A DNA stretch of 64,000 bases from Ensifer sp. IC4062 (GCF_020193575.1 NZ_JADYVD010000045.1:1-64000), one strand, 5' to 3'; positions 52,119 to 61,461 are shown, counted from the stretch's first letter. Program-made: numbers and translations. Notes: generated by a model not told the origin, from the sequence alone.

Positions 52119-53030
52119 CTACAGCAGGGCCTCCGGCCCTTCGATACGCCGCCAGCTTTGATCGAGCTGGTTGCGGAACCAGGTCATCTGGCGCTTGGCA
52201 TATTGCCGCGTTGCGGCTGCCCCGGTGGCGATGACCTCCTCCTCACTGATCTCGCCCCTCAGCATTGCGGCAATCTGCTGGACGCCGATCGCCTTCATCA
52301 CCGGCATGTCGGGCGAGAGGTCGAGCGCCAGCAGCGCCCGCACCTCGTCGACTGCCCCCCGCTGAAGCATGGTCTCGAAACGCCGGTCGATCCGGCTGTG
52401 CAGGAGGGCGCGGTCCGGCAGCACCACGATTTTTTGTGCTTTGTCGGGATCGACGATCATGGGGCCGCGGCTCTGCTGGAAGAGATGGATCGGCTTGCCA
52501 GTCGCTTCGATCACCTCGAGCGCCCGAACGATCCGCTGCCCGTCGCCCGGCCGCAATTGCGCGGCGGTTTGCGGGTCTCGCGCGGCAAGCTGCCTGTGGA
52601 GCGCCTCGGCCCCCTCCTCCTTCAGCCGCACGCGCAACGCATCGCGGATCGTCGCCGGTATCTTCGGCATATCGGAAAGCCCGCCTGTCAGCGCCTTGAA
52701 ATAGAGCCCGGTGCCGCCGACAAAGACGGGCAGCCGCCCTTCTTCGCGCAACTGCGCGACAAGGACGTCCGCCTCGCGCAGCCACGCGCCGGTCGAATAG
52801 GCCTGTCCGGCCGGCACATGGCCATAGAGGAAATGTTCTATCCCGCCCATCTCTGCCTCGTCCGGCCTGGCGGTCAGGATCTTCAGCGTGTCGTAGACCT
52901 GCATGCTGTCAGCATTGATCACCACGCCACCGTGCCGACGCGCAAGTTCCACCGCAAGTGCGGACTTGCCGCTGGCGGTCGGCCCGGTTATCAGGATCGC
53001 GTCCGTGTCACTTTCAAGGTTCTTGATCAT
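52119..53030 (-). CDS. miaA: tRNA dimethylallyltransferase
   Basis: MiaA adds an isopentenyl group from DMAPP to A37 of tRNAs reading codons that start with U. The 303-residue protein has the P-loop GPTASGKS at residues 16-23, NADSMQVYDTLKILTARP, FVGGTGLYFKALTGGLSDMP and an ATRQYAKRQMTWFRNQ C-terminus. ATG 53030 overlaps head to head with the serB ATG at 53029 (shared CATG). An earlier ATG at 53057 would extend into serB. Promoters for each gene must then lie inside the other. Confidence 0.95.
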   Translation of the reverse strand: MIKNLESDTDAILITGPTASGKSALAVELARRHGGVVINADSMQVYDTLKILTARPDEAEMGGIEHFLYGHVPAGQAYSTGAWLREADVLVAQLREEGRLPVFVGGTGLYFKALTGGLSDMPKIPATIRDALRVRLKEEGAEALHRQLAARDPQTAAQLRPGDGQRIVRALEVIEATGKPIHLFQQSRGPMIVDPDKAQKIVVLPDRALLHSRIDRRFETMLQRGAVDEVRALLALDLSPDMPVMKAIGVQQIAAMLRGEISEEEVIATGAAATRQYAKRQMTWFRNQLDQSWRRIEGPEALL

Positions 53031-53916
53031 GGCTTTCGTTGCCACGCTTATCGCCAATCCGTCAAATCCTGTTCTGACGCCTGCGCTGGCGGAAGCGGCA
53101 GCGAGCGCCGTAAAAGCATCCGCGGTCTATTGGCTGGCGGATGGCGTCGCCTGCGACATCGCGCTCATGGACGGCACTGATCCGGACGCCGCCGAAGCGC
53201 GGTTGCGCGCCGAGGTGAACGGTTTTCCGGTCGACGTCGCGGTGCAGGATGCCGAAAGCCGTCGCAAGAAGTTTCTGATCGCCGACATGGATTCGACCAT
53301 GATCGGCCAGGAGTGCATCGACGAGCTTGCCGCGGAAGTGGGCCTCAAGGAAAAAGTTGCGGCGATCACCGCCCGCGCTATGAATGGCGAAATTGCCTTC
53401 GAGCCGGCGCTGATCGAGCGCGTGGCGCTCTTGAAGGGCCTGCCCGGCAGTGTCATCGAAGACGTGATCGCCAAGCGCATCACGCTTACGCCAGGAGGCC
53501 GAGAGCTGATCGCGACCATGAAGGCCAAGGGCCATTATACCGCCCTCGTCTCCGGTGGCTTCACCGTGTTCACCGGACCGATCGCGGCGAAACTCGGCTT
53601 TAACGAGAACCGCGCCAACGTGCTGATCGAGAAGGATGGTCGGCTTACCGGCGAGGTCGTCCACCCGATTCTCGGCAAGCAGGCCAAGGTCGACGCGCTC
53701 ATCGACATTTCTCGCAAGCTCGGCATTTCGACCGCCGAGGTGATCGCCGTCGGCGATGGCGCCAACGACCTCGGCATGCTGCAGCTTGCCGGCAGCGGCG
53801 TCGCGCTGCATGCGAAACCCGTGGTCGCTGAACAGGCGAAGATCCGGATCGACCACGGCGACCTGACGGCCCTTCTCTACCTCCAGGGCTATCGCAAAAC
53901 GGATTTCGTGGCGTGA
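53029..53916 (+). CDS. serB: Phosphoserine phosphatase
   Basis: SerB removes phosphate from O-phospho-L-serine, the last step of serine synthesis. The 295-residue HAD-family enzyme has an ACT-like N-terminal domain and the nucleophile motif IADMDSTMIGQE with the two catalytic Asp. Further motifs are ALVSGGFTVFTGP and VGDGANDLGML. It is divergent from miaA with overlapping start codons and overlaps the next gene by GTGA. Confidence 0.95.
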   Translation: MAFVATLIANPSNPVLTPALAEAAASAVKASAVYWLADGVACDIALMDGTDPDAAEARLRAEVNGFPVDVAVQDAESRRKKFLIADMDSTMIGQECIDELAAEVGLKEKVAAITARAMNGEIAFEPALIERVALLKGLPGSVIEDVIAKRITLTPGGRELIATMKAKGHYTALVSGGFTVFTGPIAAKLGFNENRANVLIEKDGRLTGEVVHPILGKQAKVDALIDISRKLGISTAEVIAVGDGANDLGMLQLAGSGVALHAKPVVAEQAKIRIDHGDLTALLYLQGYRKTDFVA

Positions 53917-54479
53917 TTATCCGCGAGACCGACAGGCTGCGCATTCGCGGCTGGAACGAGACCGACCGCGACCTCTTCGCCGAGATCAACAGCGATCCGA
54001 AGGTCATGGAATTCTTCGCCTTCCGCCGCAGCCGCGCGGAATCCGATGCGCTGTTTGATCGCATCGGCCGCGGCATCAGCGAAACCGGCTTCGGCTTCTT
54101 CGCGCTCGCATTGCGCGACAGCGACACCCCGATTGGCTTCTGCGGCCTGGCGCTCACCGATCTGGAGCCGCATCTGCCGAACGGCACGATCGAGATCGGC
54201 TGGCGGCTCGCCGTACCCTTCTGGGGCAAGGGATATGTGACCGAGGCGGCAGCGGCACTCCTCGACTACGGGTTTACCGAACGGAGCCTCGGCGAAATCG
54301 TCTCCTTCGCCGTGCCCGCGAACGCGCGCTCCACCGCCGTGATGAAACGGCTCGGCATGCGGCCAGACCCGAGCCGCGACTTCGACCACCCTCGCGTCCC
54401 CGACACGCATGCGCATCTGAAGCGTCACGTGCTTTACGCGATCACCGCGGATGAGTGGGCGCGCCGCGTTCCGGCTTAG
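53913..54479 (+). CDS. GNAT-family N-acetyltransferase (RimJ-like)
   Basis: This 188-residue acetyltransferase has RLRIRGWNETDRDLFAEINSDPKVMEFFAF, WRLAVPFWGKGYVTEAAAALLDYGF (acetyl-CoA loop) and SFAVPANARSTAVMKRLGM. It starts with GTG overlapping the serB stop (GTGA), so it is translated with serB. Such a gene follows serB in many rhizobia. The substrate is unknown. Confidence 0.88.
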   Translation: MIIRETDRLRIRGWNETDRDLFAEINSDPKVMEFFAFRRSRAESDALFDRIGRGISETGFGFFALALRDSDTPIGFCGLALTDLEPHLPNGTIEIGWRLAVPFWGKGYVTEAAAALLDYGFTERSLGEIVSFAVPANARSTAVMKRLGMRPDPSRDFDHPRVPDTHAHLKRHVLYAITADEWARRVPA

Positions 54480-54481
54480 GG

Positions 54482-55375
54482 TTAGGCGCCCTTCCGGCCG
54501 GGATAACAGCGCTCGATCCACGCGACGAAACGTCTGGCGGGTTCGGAGAGTGCATTGAACCGCCGGGCGACCAGCCAGAAGCAACCATAGGGAATGGAAA
54601 CGTCAAACGCTTGGACGAGACGTCCCGCGTCGAGATCGTCGCGCACATGGTCGCGAACCATGAGTGCGACGCCATGACCGCGGAGCGCCGCTTGAAGCAC
54701 AAGCGCGCCATCGGCGAAGATTGCGCCGCGCTCGACCCGCACTTGTCCCGCTCCGGCAGCCGCGAACCACTGCTCCCAGAGGCCCCTGGTATCCTCGTGC
54801 AGAAGGCCAAACCGCAAGAGGTCCAGCGGTTCGCGCAGCGCCCGAGGCGCGAGCGACGGTGCCATCACCGCGATCATCTCGACGTCGGCGAGATGCATGA
54901 CCTCGACGCGGGGCCATGAGGCGACCCTGGCGCTGTGCCGAATGGCAATCTCGACCTCATTGCCGCGAAATTCCACCAGCCGGGGATCGGCGTCGATGAC
55001 GAGATCGATTTCGGGATTTTCCGCCTGGAAATGCGCGAGATGCGGCACGAGCCAGCAACCAGCAAAGGAGGGCTCGGCGCTCACCGTCAGCGTCCCCGCC
55101 CGCTTCCTATCGGAAAGCGCATCAAGGCTTTCGCCGATCCGGTCGAAAGAATGCGTCAACACTGTCAGCAGCATTTTGCCATCCGCGGTCAGGCTTACGC
55201 TGCGATGATGCCGCTCGAACAGTGGCTTACCGATCAGGGCCTCAAGGTCGCGGATCTGACGGCTGATCGCCGCCTGCGAGACGAAAAGCTCCGCCGCAGC
55301 CTCCGTGAAGCTGCCGAGCCGTCCAGCCGCCTCGAAGCTTCGCAATGCCGTGAGAGGCAGCCGGCCGCGTTTCAT
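54482..55375 (-). CDS. LysR-family (GcvA-like) transcriptional regulator
   Basis: This 297-residue regulator has the GcvA-type start LPLTALRSFEAAGRLGSFTEAAAELFVSQAAISRQIRDLEALIGKPLFERHHR, a wHTH, then an effector-binding domain. ATG 55375 is chosen over 55459. It ends 2 bp after the convergent GNAT stop. The divergent short frame at 55499 is a possible target, as LysR proteins usually act on the adjacent promoter. Confidence 0.88.
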   Translation of the reverse strand: MKRGRLPLTALRSFEAAGRLGSFTEAAAELFVSQAAISRQIRDLEALIGKPLFERHHRSVSLTADGKMLLTVLTHSFDRIGESLDALSDRKRAGTLTVSAEPSFAGCWLVPHLAHFQAENPEIDLVIDADPRLVEFRGNEVEIAIRHSARVASWPRVEVMHLADVEMIAVMAPSLAPRALREPLDLLRFGLLHEDTRGLWEQWFAAAGAGQVRVERGAIFADGALVLQAALRGHGVALMVRDHVRDDLDAGRLVQAFDVSIPYGCFWLVARRFNALSEPARRFVAWIERCYPGRKGA

Positions 55376-55498
55376 GCATAACCCCAAGTCATCCGAGGCG
55401 AACTGTAAACTCGTTTGAGGAGCGGCGACAAGAGGAGTGGAATACAGCGGAAGACGCACGGGCCCAGCCCCCGTCCGGCACTCTGATAGGAAAACAAT

Positions 55499-55591
55499 AT
55501 GATGCGCGAGATCTTCTACACCATTCTCGCGGCGGTCCGCCTGCTTACCTTCCAGCCTGCACCGCGCCCGGCGCGGCGCCGGTCACGATGA
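55499..55591 (+). CDS. Very small protein (30 aa) divergent from the LysR gene
   Basis: From ATG 55499 the frame reads MMREIFYTILAAVRLLTFQ and continues with a Pro/Arg-rich tail ending RRRSR. The ribosome site GATAGGAAAACA is at good spacing. An amphipathic helix followed by a basic tail resembles small stress-associated rhizobial peptides. Not seen elsewhere in the window. It may be a small expressed protein, a fragment or chance. Confidence 0.4.
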   Translation: MMREIFYTILAAVRLLTFQPAPRPARRRSR

Positions 55592-55676
55592 TTTACGGCG
55601 AAGTGCAGCATTCGGCCGACGAAGTCCGGAGCGACTACTGGCGGCGGACATTCTCGGCCACTGACGTCAGAAAGAC

Positions 55677-56285
55677 TTACTTGAACCGCTCTGCAAACCA
55701 CGGTCTTGAAAGGGATCGGTCCAGGCCGGTTTGTTCCCACCCGTGTCCAGAGTCGAGTTCGCGGTAGGTCACCTGCGCCCCGGCAACGCGGAACTGTTGG
55801 GCGACGATCGGTGCATCCGAACGTTTTCGGCGGTCATCGTGTGCTCCCGCGAGGATGAGCACGGGATAACGCTCCAGCATTGGAAATGGCCTTTGCGGAT
55901 TTGGCGATTGCGGGCGCAGAAGTATGGCGCCGGAAGTGAGAATGCTCCGGCGGGCAACGACAGCCGCGGCGATTACGGCACCGCTCGAGTAGCCGGCAAC
56001 AACCGGAGGCCGGGTGAAGCCAAGCTGCGTCGATACTGCCTCGAGGAATGCGCAAAGATCTTCCGATCTGTGGGCCAGTTCCTCAAAGTTCAGACTTCGA
56101 TCCGGATTGCGCCGAAAGAATGTGAAACCTTGCTCCGACGGGATTGGACCACGAACCGAGAGACATGTGGAACGGGGAGCGACGTGTTGCGCGAAATCAC
56201 CCCAGTCCGTCTCCCTTCCGCTGCTGCCATGGAGGAGTACGATCGGAGGCTCACTTGAGGTCTTTATGGTGACCTCGAAAATCAA
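55677..56285 (-). CDS. Alpha/beta hydrolase (carboxylesterase/phospholipase-like)
   Basis: This 202-residue serine hydrolase has the oxyanion segment LLHGSSGRETDW, the nucleophile elbow AGYSSGA, the acid LAGAHDDRR and the catalytic His in SGHGWEQ. Members related to YpfH/MhqD hydrolyse acyl or thio-esters. It is cytoplasmic, with no signal peptide. It lies 40 bp downstream of degP on the same strand. Substrate unknown. Confidence 0.8.
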   Translation of the reverse strand: MIFEVTIKTSSEPPIVLLHGSSGRETDWGDFAQHVAPRSTCLSVRGPIPSEQGFTFFRRNPDRSLNFEELAHRSEDLCAFLEAVSTQLGFTRPPVVAGYSSGAVIAAAVVARRSILTSGAILLRPQSPNPQRPFPMLERYPVLILAGAHDDRRKRSDAPIVAQQFRVAGAQVTYRELDSGHGWEQTGLDRSLSRPWFAERFK

Positions 56286-56325
56286 AGCCCCCTGAATGCT
56301 GCATGGAAAGGACGCTTGCCCGCCG

Positions 56326-57828
56326 CTATTCCATCTGAACGGTGACGAAGCGCAGCTCGCCGGCCTTGTTGGCGATCATCAAAAGCGCATTGCGGCGGCC
56401 ATCGTTCTTCAGTTCTTCGACCCGCGCCGAAACGTCGTCCGGCGTGGCCATTGCCTCCTGACCGATCTCGACGATCACGTCGCCGACCGCGACCCGGCGC
56501 TCGGCCGCGGCCGAATTCGGCTGGACTTCGGTGATCACCACGCCTTCGACGCCATCGGCAATGCCGAAGCTCTTGCGGCGGTCGGCGTCAAGCACTGCGA
56601 GCTTCATGCCGAGTACGATGTCGCTCGCCGGCAGTTGCGCCGCGGGCGGTTGATCCGGCTGGGTACCTTCGCCGTTCTCCTTCACAGGCGCATTTGCGAG
56701 CTGCTCGCCATCCTCAAGCCGGCCGAGCGTGACGCGAACCGTCTGCTCCTTGCCGTCGCGAATGATGACCACGTCGACCAACTTGCCGACAGGGCTCTCG
56801 CCCACCGCGCGCATCAGGTCGCGGATCTCCGCAACATCCGTCCCATCGAAACGGGTGATGATATCGCCTGCCTTGATCTCACCCTTGGCGATCGGCCCGC
56901 CTTCGATGATGCCGGAAACCAGCGCACCATGCGGCCTCTCCATCTTCAGGCTTTCGGCGATATCATCGGTGACCGGCTGAATGCGAACGCCGAGCCAACC
57001 GCGCCGGGTCTCGCCGAATTCCTTAAGCTGATTGACGACATTCATCGCCAGTTCCGTCGGCACGGCGAAGCCGATGCCAACCGACATTCCGGTCTGAGAG
57101 AGGATCGCGGTATTGATGCCGATCACCTCGCCCCGCATGTTGAACAGCGGCCCGCCCGAATTGCCGCGGTTGATCGCGGCGTCCGTCTGGATGAAGCTGT
57201 CATAGGGGCCGGCATTGATGTTGCGCCCGCGCGCCGAGACGACGCCGACCGAAACCGACACGCCGAGGCCGAACGGATTACCGACCACCATCACCCAATC
57301 GCCGATCCGGATCTTCCGCGAGTCGCCGAAGGAAACGGCCTTGAGCGGCTTTTTCGGCTCGACCTTCAGCACCGCCAAATCGGTTTTGGTGTCGGTGCCA
57401 ACCAGGGTCGCCTTCAGCTTGGAGCCGTCTGAGAAGTTGATTTCGATGTCGTCTGCGTCCTGGATGACATGGTTGTTGGTGACGATGAAGCCGGCCGGAT
57501 CGATAACAAAACCGGAGCCAAGGGAGTTGACCGTTCGCGGCCGGTTACCCTCGCCGCCCTGCCCCTTGAAGAACTCGTCGAAGAATTCCTGATGCGGCGA
57601 GCCTTCCGGCACCTGCGGCATCGGGGCGTCGTCATCATCGCTCTTGACGTTCTGGGAAATGGAAATGTTGACCACGGCATCGAGCAGCCCCTCGGCGAGG
57701 TCGGCAACGGAGGGCGGTCCGGCCGCCGGTTGCGACGTTGCCGTCTCGGCAAGCGCCGTGTTGTTTAGAAGCAGTGCCGTCGCGGCCGCAAGCACCAGGC
57801 CGCGGAAGAATTCGGGTCGTGTCGACAA
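56326..57828 (-). CDS. degP: Periplasmic serine protease Do (DegP/HtrA family)
   Basis: This 500-residue protein has a signal peptide (cleavage after ALAE/A near residue 28), a trypsin-like domain with His 120 (TNNHVI), Asp 150 (TDLAVL) and Ser 224 (GNSGGP), and two PDZ domains from about 275. It degrades or refolds misfolded envelope proteins and handles heat or oxidative stress. It lies downstream of hflK-hflC, the standard rhizobial arrangement. A 16-bp palindrome at 57954-57969 lies upstream. Confidence 0.95.
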   Translation of the reverse strand: MSTRPEFFRGLVLAAATALLLNNTALAETATSQPAAGPPSVADLAEGLLDAVVNISISQNVKSDDDDAPMPQVPEGSPHQEFFDEFFKGQGGEGNRPRTVNSLGSGFVIDPAGFIVTNNHVIQDADDIEINFSDGSKLKATLVGTDTKTDLAVLKVEPKKPLKAVSFGDSRKIRIGDWVMVVGNPFGLGVSVSVGVVSARGRNINAGPYDSFIQTDAAINRGNSGGPLFNMRGEVIGINTAILSQTGMSVGIGFAVPTELAMNVVNQLKEFGETRRGWLGVRIQPVTDDIAESLKMERPHGALVSGIIEGGPIAKGEIKAGDIITRFDGTDVAEIRDLMRAVGESPVGKLVDVVIIRDGKEQTVRVTLGRLEDGEQLANAPVKENGEGTQPDQPPAAQLPASDIVLGMKLAVLDADRRKSFGIADGVEGVVITEVQPNSAAAERRVAVGDVIVEIGQEAMATPDDVSARVEELKNDGRRNALLMIANKAGELRFVTVQME

Positions 57829-57953
57829 GTCGCTAGGCTCCTATAATTCCTCTTTGACCACACCGGTCATGGATTTTAGCAATCCGGGATAGTGGCGTGA
57901 TCGATTCCCTTCAAGCGCACCATACGCCGCTGCCGCAGGTTCGCACACAAGCG

Positions 57954-57969
57954 ATCTTCACTTGAAGAT
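57954..57969. promoter_or_regulatory. Palindrome upstream of degP
   Basis: ATCTTCA-CT-TGAAGAT forms a perfect 7-bp-arm dyad about 125 bp upstream of the degP ATG. It could be a regulator site or the end of the preceding transcript. No other copy in the window. Confidence 0.25.
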
Positions 57970-58063
57970 ACGGCGGAATTCCGGAGCGTCCAAACACGAT
58001 TTCCTGATCCGTTCCCAGGAAGTCAGAGCGCCGACTCCTCCGGCTAGCGTCACCTTCGCGCGT

Positions 58064-58450
58064 TCAGCCAGTGATCTCGTGCCCGTGCTCCTTGAGCGCC
58101 TGCACCGCCTTCTCAAGGTTTGAGCCCGCGACGAAGACATAATCGGTGCTGAAGGTCGAATTGGCGAAGACGCCGACGCCGGCTGCGGAAAGCGGCCGCA
58201 GCACCGAAGACAGAACGCCCGGCACGTCGAAGCTGAAATGCTGCTCGATGCGGAAACAGCGCCATCCAAGCGAGCTCTGCACGCTCGACGGTACGCGGGC
58301 GGCACGACAGACCAGCGTCATTTCCTCACGAGAGCTGGACACCGTCCAGAAACCCGGCCCCGGCAGCCACTCCGGTATCGTGGACCCGACATTCAGACGG
58401 GTAATGGCATATTCGGCATCGACCAGCCGGATCAGCAGTTTATGTGGCAT
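58064..58450 (-). CDS. ACT-domain protein of unknown function
   Basis: This 128-residue protein has a first half ITRLNVGSTIPEWLPGPGFWTVSSSREEMTLVC and a second half RIEQHFSFDVPGVLSSVLRPLSAAGVGVFANSTFSTDYVFV, matching the ACT/CASTOR-like fold seen in small amino-acid-binding proteins. It sits between the DUF2065 gene and degP on the same strand, with about 235 bp of intergenic sequence before degP. The ligand is unknown. Confidence 0.82.
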   Translation of the reverse strand: MPHKLLIRLVDAEYAITRLNVGSTIPEWLPGPGFWTVSSSREEMTLVCRAARVPSSVQSSLGWRCFRIEQHFSFDVPGVLSSVLRPLSAAGVGVFANSTFSTDYVFVAGSNLEKAVQALKEHGHEITG

Positions 58451-58456
58451 TTCGCA

Positions 58457-58645
58457 TTATCCTCGAACCAACCAGACAAGTCCGACGCCAGCCGCCACCG
58501 AAACGAGTCCGGCCAGTCGGAGCTGATGTTCCGGGACATACGGCAAACGCTTCGCCAATTCCACCAAAACCAAAGGGGCCAGTGCGTACACCAGCCCCTC
58601 GATGATCAGGAAGAAACCTAACCCGATCAGAAAATCGGACATCAT
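58457..58645 (-). CDS. DUF2065 small membrane protein
   Basis: This 62-residue protein has two helices (LIGLGFFLIIEGLVYALAP and LAGLVSVAAGVGLVWLV) and corresponds to DUF2065/YjeT, a gene that is commonly next to hflC. It starts 4 bp after the hflC stop and ends 6 bp before the ACT-domain gene, so it is within the hfl operon. Function is not known. Confidence 0.88.
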   Translation of the reverse strand: MMSDFLIGLGFFLIIEGLVYALAPLVLVELAKRLPYVPEHQLRLAGLVSVAAGVGLVWLVRG

Positions 58646-58649
58646 CCGC

Positions 58650-59582
58650 TCAATCTGCGGTCGCAGGCGCCGCCGGCGCTATCGGCGGCTGTGTCAACGC
58701 CGCACCGTCCGCGCTGTTGAAATAGCGGAAGAATTCCGAATGCGGCGAGAGCACCACGGTTGTGTCCGGGTTACCGATGGATTGGGAATAAGCAGCCATC
58801 GAGCGGTAGAAGTCGAAGAAGCCGGGATCGCGCGTGAAAGCGTCGGCAAAGATCCCTGCCCGCTCGGCTTCACCCTCGCCTCGCAGGATTTCCGAATCAC
58901 GCTGGGCTTCCGCGACGATCTCGACCACCTGGCGATCGGCGATCGCGCGACGGCGCTGGCCTTCCTCGTTACCGCGTGCGCGGATCAACTCAGCCTCGGC
59001 CAGACGCTCCGCCTTCATCCTCTCGAAGGTTTGCTGCGACACCTCCTGCGTCAGGTCGGTCCGGCGGATGCGCACGTCCTCGATGTTGAGGCCGAGCGAT
59101 TCCGCGTCCGCCTTCAGGTCCGTCCGCACCTCGCGCATCATCGATGCGCGCTCATCCGAAAGTGCCGCCTCGAATCCCCTCAGGCCGTAGACACGACGCA
59201 GCGACGCGTCGAGACGGGTCCTGAGCCGTGCCTCGGCCGACTCGCGGTCGCCAGAAACGGTCTCGCGGAAACGCCGGGCGTCGGCGATCCTGTAAACCAC
59301 GAACGCATCCACCTCGTAGAACTTGCCGCCGGAGACCTGCACGCGGATGTTGTCGAGATCGAAGCGAAGCGCCTGGTCCTCGACAAACTGCACGCGATCG
59401 GCGTCCATGAAGGCGAAAGGAAGCTTGAAATAAAGGCCCGGCTCGGTCTTGACGGCCCGGATCTCGCCGAAGCGCACGACGATCGCCTGCTGGCGCTCGT
59501 TGACCACGAAGACCGACGAGTAGATCACGACGAGCACGGCCGCGAGGATGATCAAGACGATTGAACTGCGATTGTTTATCAT
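58650..59582 (-). CDS. hflC: HflC, membrane protease modulator
   Basis: This 310-residue protein has an N-terminal membrane anchor and a periplasmic SPFH/band 7 domain (VNERQQAIVVRFGEI, YRIADARRFRETVSG, RRTDLTQEVSQQTFERMKAER). With HflK it surrounds FtsH and limits its access to substrates. Its ATG overlaps the hflK stop (ATGA). Its order hflK-hflC-DUF2065-(ACT)-degP matches other alphaproteobacteria. Confidence 0.95.
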   Translation of the reverse strand: MINNRSSIVLIILAAVLVVIYSSVFVVNERQQAIVVRFGEIRAVKTEPGLYFKLPFAFMDADRVQFVEDQALRFDLDNIRVQVSGGKFYEVDAFVVYRIADARRFRETVSGDRESAEARLRTRLDASLRRVYGLRGFEAALSDERASMMREVRTDLKADAESLGLNIEDVRIRRTDLTQEVSQQTFERMKAERLAEAELIRARGNEEGQRRRAIADRQVVEIVAEAQRDSEILRGEGEAERAGIFADAFTRDPGFFDFYRSMAAYSQSIGNPDTTVVLSPHSEFFRYFNSADGAALTQPPIAPAAPATAD

Positions 59583-60667
59583 TGGGTACCTCCCGACTGC
59601 GCGGGTCTGCCGATTTCGTTGAGCGGCAGATAAGGCAGCACGCCCTGCCCGTTCTTCTCGTCGAGAATGACCTTCTTCGACTTACGGAAAACATCCTGCA
59701 TGGTTTCGAGATAAAGCCGCCTGCGCGTGACGTCTGGAGCCTTGGAGTAGGCGTCAAAGACCGAGATGAAGCGTTGCGCCTCACCCTGCGCTTCCTTGAC
59801 GACGCGGTCCTTGTAAGCGGCCGCCTCTTCGCGGATCTGCGCGCCCTGACCGCGCGCTTTGCCGAGCACCTGGTTGGCGTACTGGTTGGCTTCCTCGACG
59901 AAGCGGTCCTCGTCTTGTTCGGCCCGCTGCACCTCATCGAACGCGTCGGCCACTTCACGCGGGGGCGCTGCATCCTCGATGGCAACGGTGTTTACCGAAA
60001 CGCCGGCGCCGTAGCTGTCCATCGTTGCCTGAATCGTGTTCTTCACGTCGGCGGCGATCGCCTGGCGGTTGTCGCGGAAAATGTCCTGCGCCGGACGCCG
60101 GCCGACGACCTCGCGCATGGCGCTCTCGGCCACCTGCTGCAGCGTGTCGGACGGGTTCTCGACGTTGAAGAGATAGGCCTTCGGGTCGGTTACCGAGAAC
60201 AGTACCGAGAACTGCACGTTGACGATGTTCTGGTCGCCGGAGAGCATCAGCCCGGCATTGGACTGGCCACTGGCGCGTCCGCCGATATTCTGCTGCTGCT
60301 CCGTGACCTTGACGAACTCGACGGTTTCGAGGGGCCAGAAGTGATAGTGCAGGCCCGGCATCGAAATTTCTTCTTTCGGCCTACCGAAGCGCATCTCGAC
60401 GCCGCGTTCGTCCGGCTGAACCGTGTAGATCGAATTGAGCAGGATGAAACCGACAATCAAAAGGCCAACGATGACGAAGACGCCGCCGTTGAAGCCCCCC
60501 GGGACCACATTCTTCAATTGGTCCTGACCGCGCCGGATGATCTCTTCGAGATCTGGCGGGCCGCCTCTCCCGCCTCGCGGCCGATTGGGCCCCTGGCCCC
60601 ATGGCCCTTGATTGCCGCCGCCGCCCCACGGGCCGCCGCCGCCATTCTGATTGCTCCAGGGCATCAA
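59579..60667 (-). CDS. hflK: HflK, membrane protease modulator
   Basis: This 362-residue SPFH protein has a glycine/proline-rich cytoplasmic N-terminus (repeated GGG, NQGPWGQGPNRPRGG), one membrane helix at about residues 57-78, a band 7 domain (YTVQPDERGVEMRFGRP) and a helical part (VREVVGRRPAQDIF). It forms the HflKC cage with HflC. It is the first gene of the operon, so promoter sequence should be in 60668-60912. Confidence 0.95.
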   Translation of the reverse strand: MMPWSNQNGGGGPWGGGGNQGPWGQGPNRPRGGRGGPPDLEEIIRRGQDQLKNVVPGGFNGGVFVIVGLLIVGFILLNSIYTVQPDERGVEMRFGRPKEEISMPGLHYHFWPLETVEFVKVTEQQQNIGGRASGQSNAGLMLSGDQNIVNVQFSVLFSVTDPKAYLFNVENPSDTLQQVAESAMREVVGRRPAQDIFRDNRQAIAADVKNTIQATMDSYGAGVSVNTVAIEDAAPPREVADAFDEVQRAEQDEDRFVEEANQYANQVLGKARGQGAQIREEAAAYKDRVVKEAQGEAQRFISVFDAYSKAPDVTRRRLYLETMQDVFRKSKKVILDEKNGQGVLPYLPLNEIGRPAQSGGTQ

Positions 60668-60912
60668 AACCTCTCTTCAAAAAAACTCTCTCGCCGACCC
60701 GCCCGCAGGCACGAGCAAGCGGTCACGATGTGAAACCGTTATAGGTATCACATGCATTGCTTTCAACGCGATACGGCCGACTTCACCGTAAATGGGTTAA
60801 AATAGTTGAGAGACATGCTACACGAACAGGTGAGCGCCGCATGCGCGCCAAAAACGGCCTCGCATTTTCCGCATTCCGGTTTCTTTGCCTCACGCGGAAC
60901 GCGGGCGGGAAA

Positions 60913-61461
60913 TCATTCCGCTGTCTCCCGCCGGCGCCAGGTCGCGAAATGCATCGCGTGGCTATCCTTCTCGCTGCGCGGCAGCTCTTCCTCGAACACC
61001 CTCTCGAAGACCGCCGGATCGATCGGCGGGAAGCGCGTGTCGCCATCGACGTCAGCCTGCACCTCCGTCACGTGCAGCACGTCCGCAACGCCAATCGATT
61101 GGCGATAGATCTCTCCGCCGCCGATAATGCAGATCTCGTCAGCGCCGATCGCCGCCGCATGGCTGCGCGCCAATGCGAGCGCCGCCACCAGCGAGGGGGC
61201 GACATCCGCACCCTCTGCCTCGAAATCGCGATTGCGGCTGATGATGATGTTCGGTCGCCCCGGCAGCGGGCGCCCGAGCGAGGCCCAGGTCTTCCGACCC
61301 ATTACGACCGGCTTGCCGATCGTCAGCGCCTTGAAGCGCTTGAGGTCGGTCGAGAGTCGCCACGGCAGGCCGCCCTCGCGGCCGATCACCCCGTTGGTCG
61401 CAACCGCGACGACGATCACGATCTTCGGTTCAGCGCTCGTTTCAGTCTTTGCTTCAGTCAT
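60913..61461 (-). CDS. folA: Dihydrofolate reductase
   Basis: This 182-residue enzyme reduces dihydrofolate with NADPH to supply tetrahydrofolate. It has VVAVATNGVIGREGGLPWRLSTDLKRFKALT, PVVMGRKTWASLGRPLPGRPNIIISR and IIGGGEIYRQSI. It pairs functionally with thyA 0.8 kb upstream on the same strand, which produces the dihydrofolate. ATG 61461 is used; the GST stop overlaps its first codons. Confidence 0.94.
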   Translation of the reverse strand: MTEAKTETSAEPKIVIVVAVATNGVIGREGGLPWRLSTDLKRFKALTIGKPVVMGRKTWASLGRPLPGRPNIIISRNRDFEAEGADVAPSLVAALALARSHAAAIGADEICIIGGGEIYRQSIGVADVLHVTEVQADVDGDTRFPPIDPAVFERVFEEELPRSEKDSHAMHFATWRRRETAE

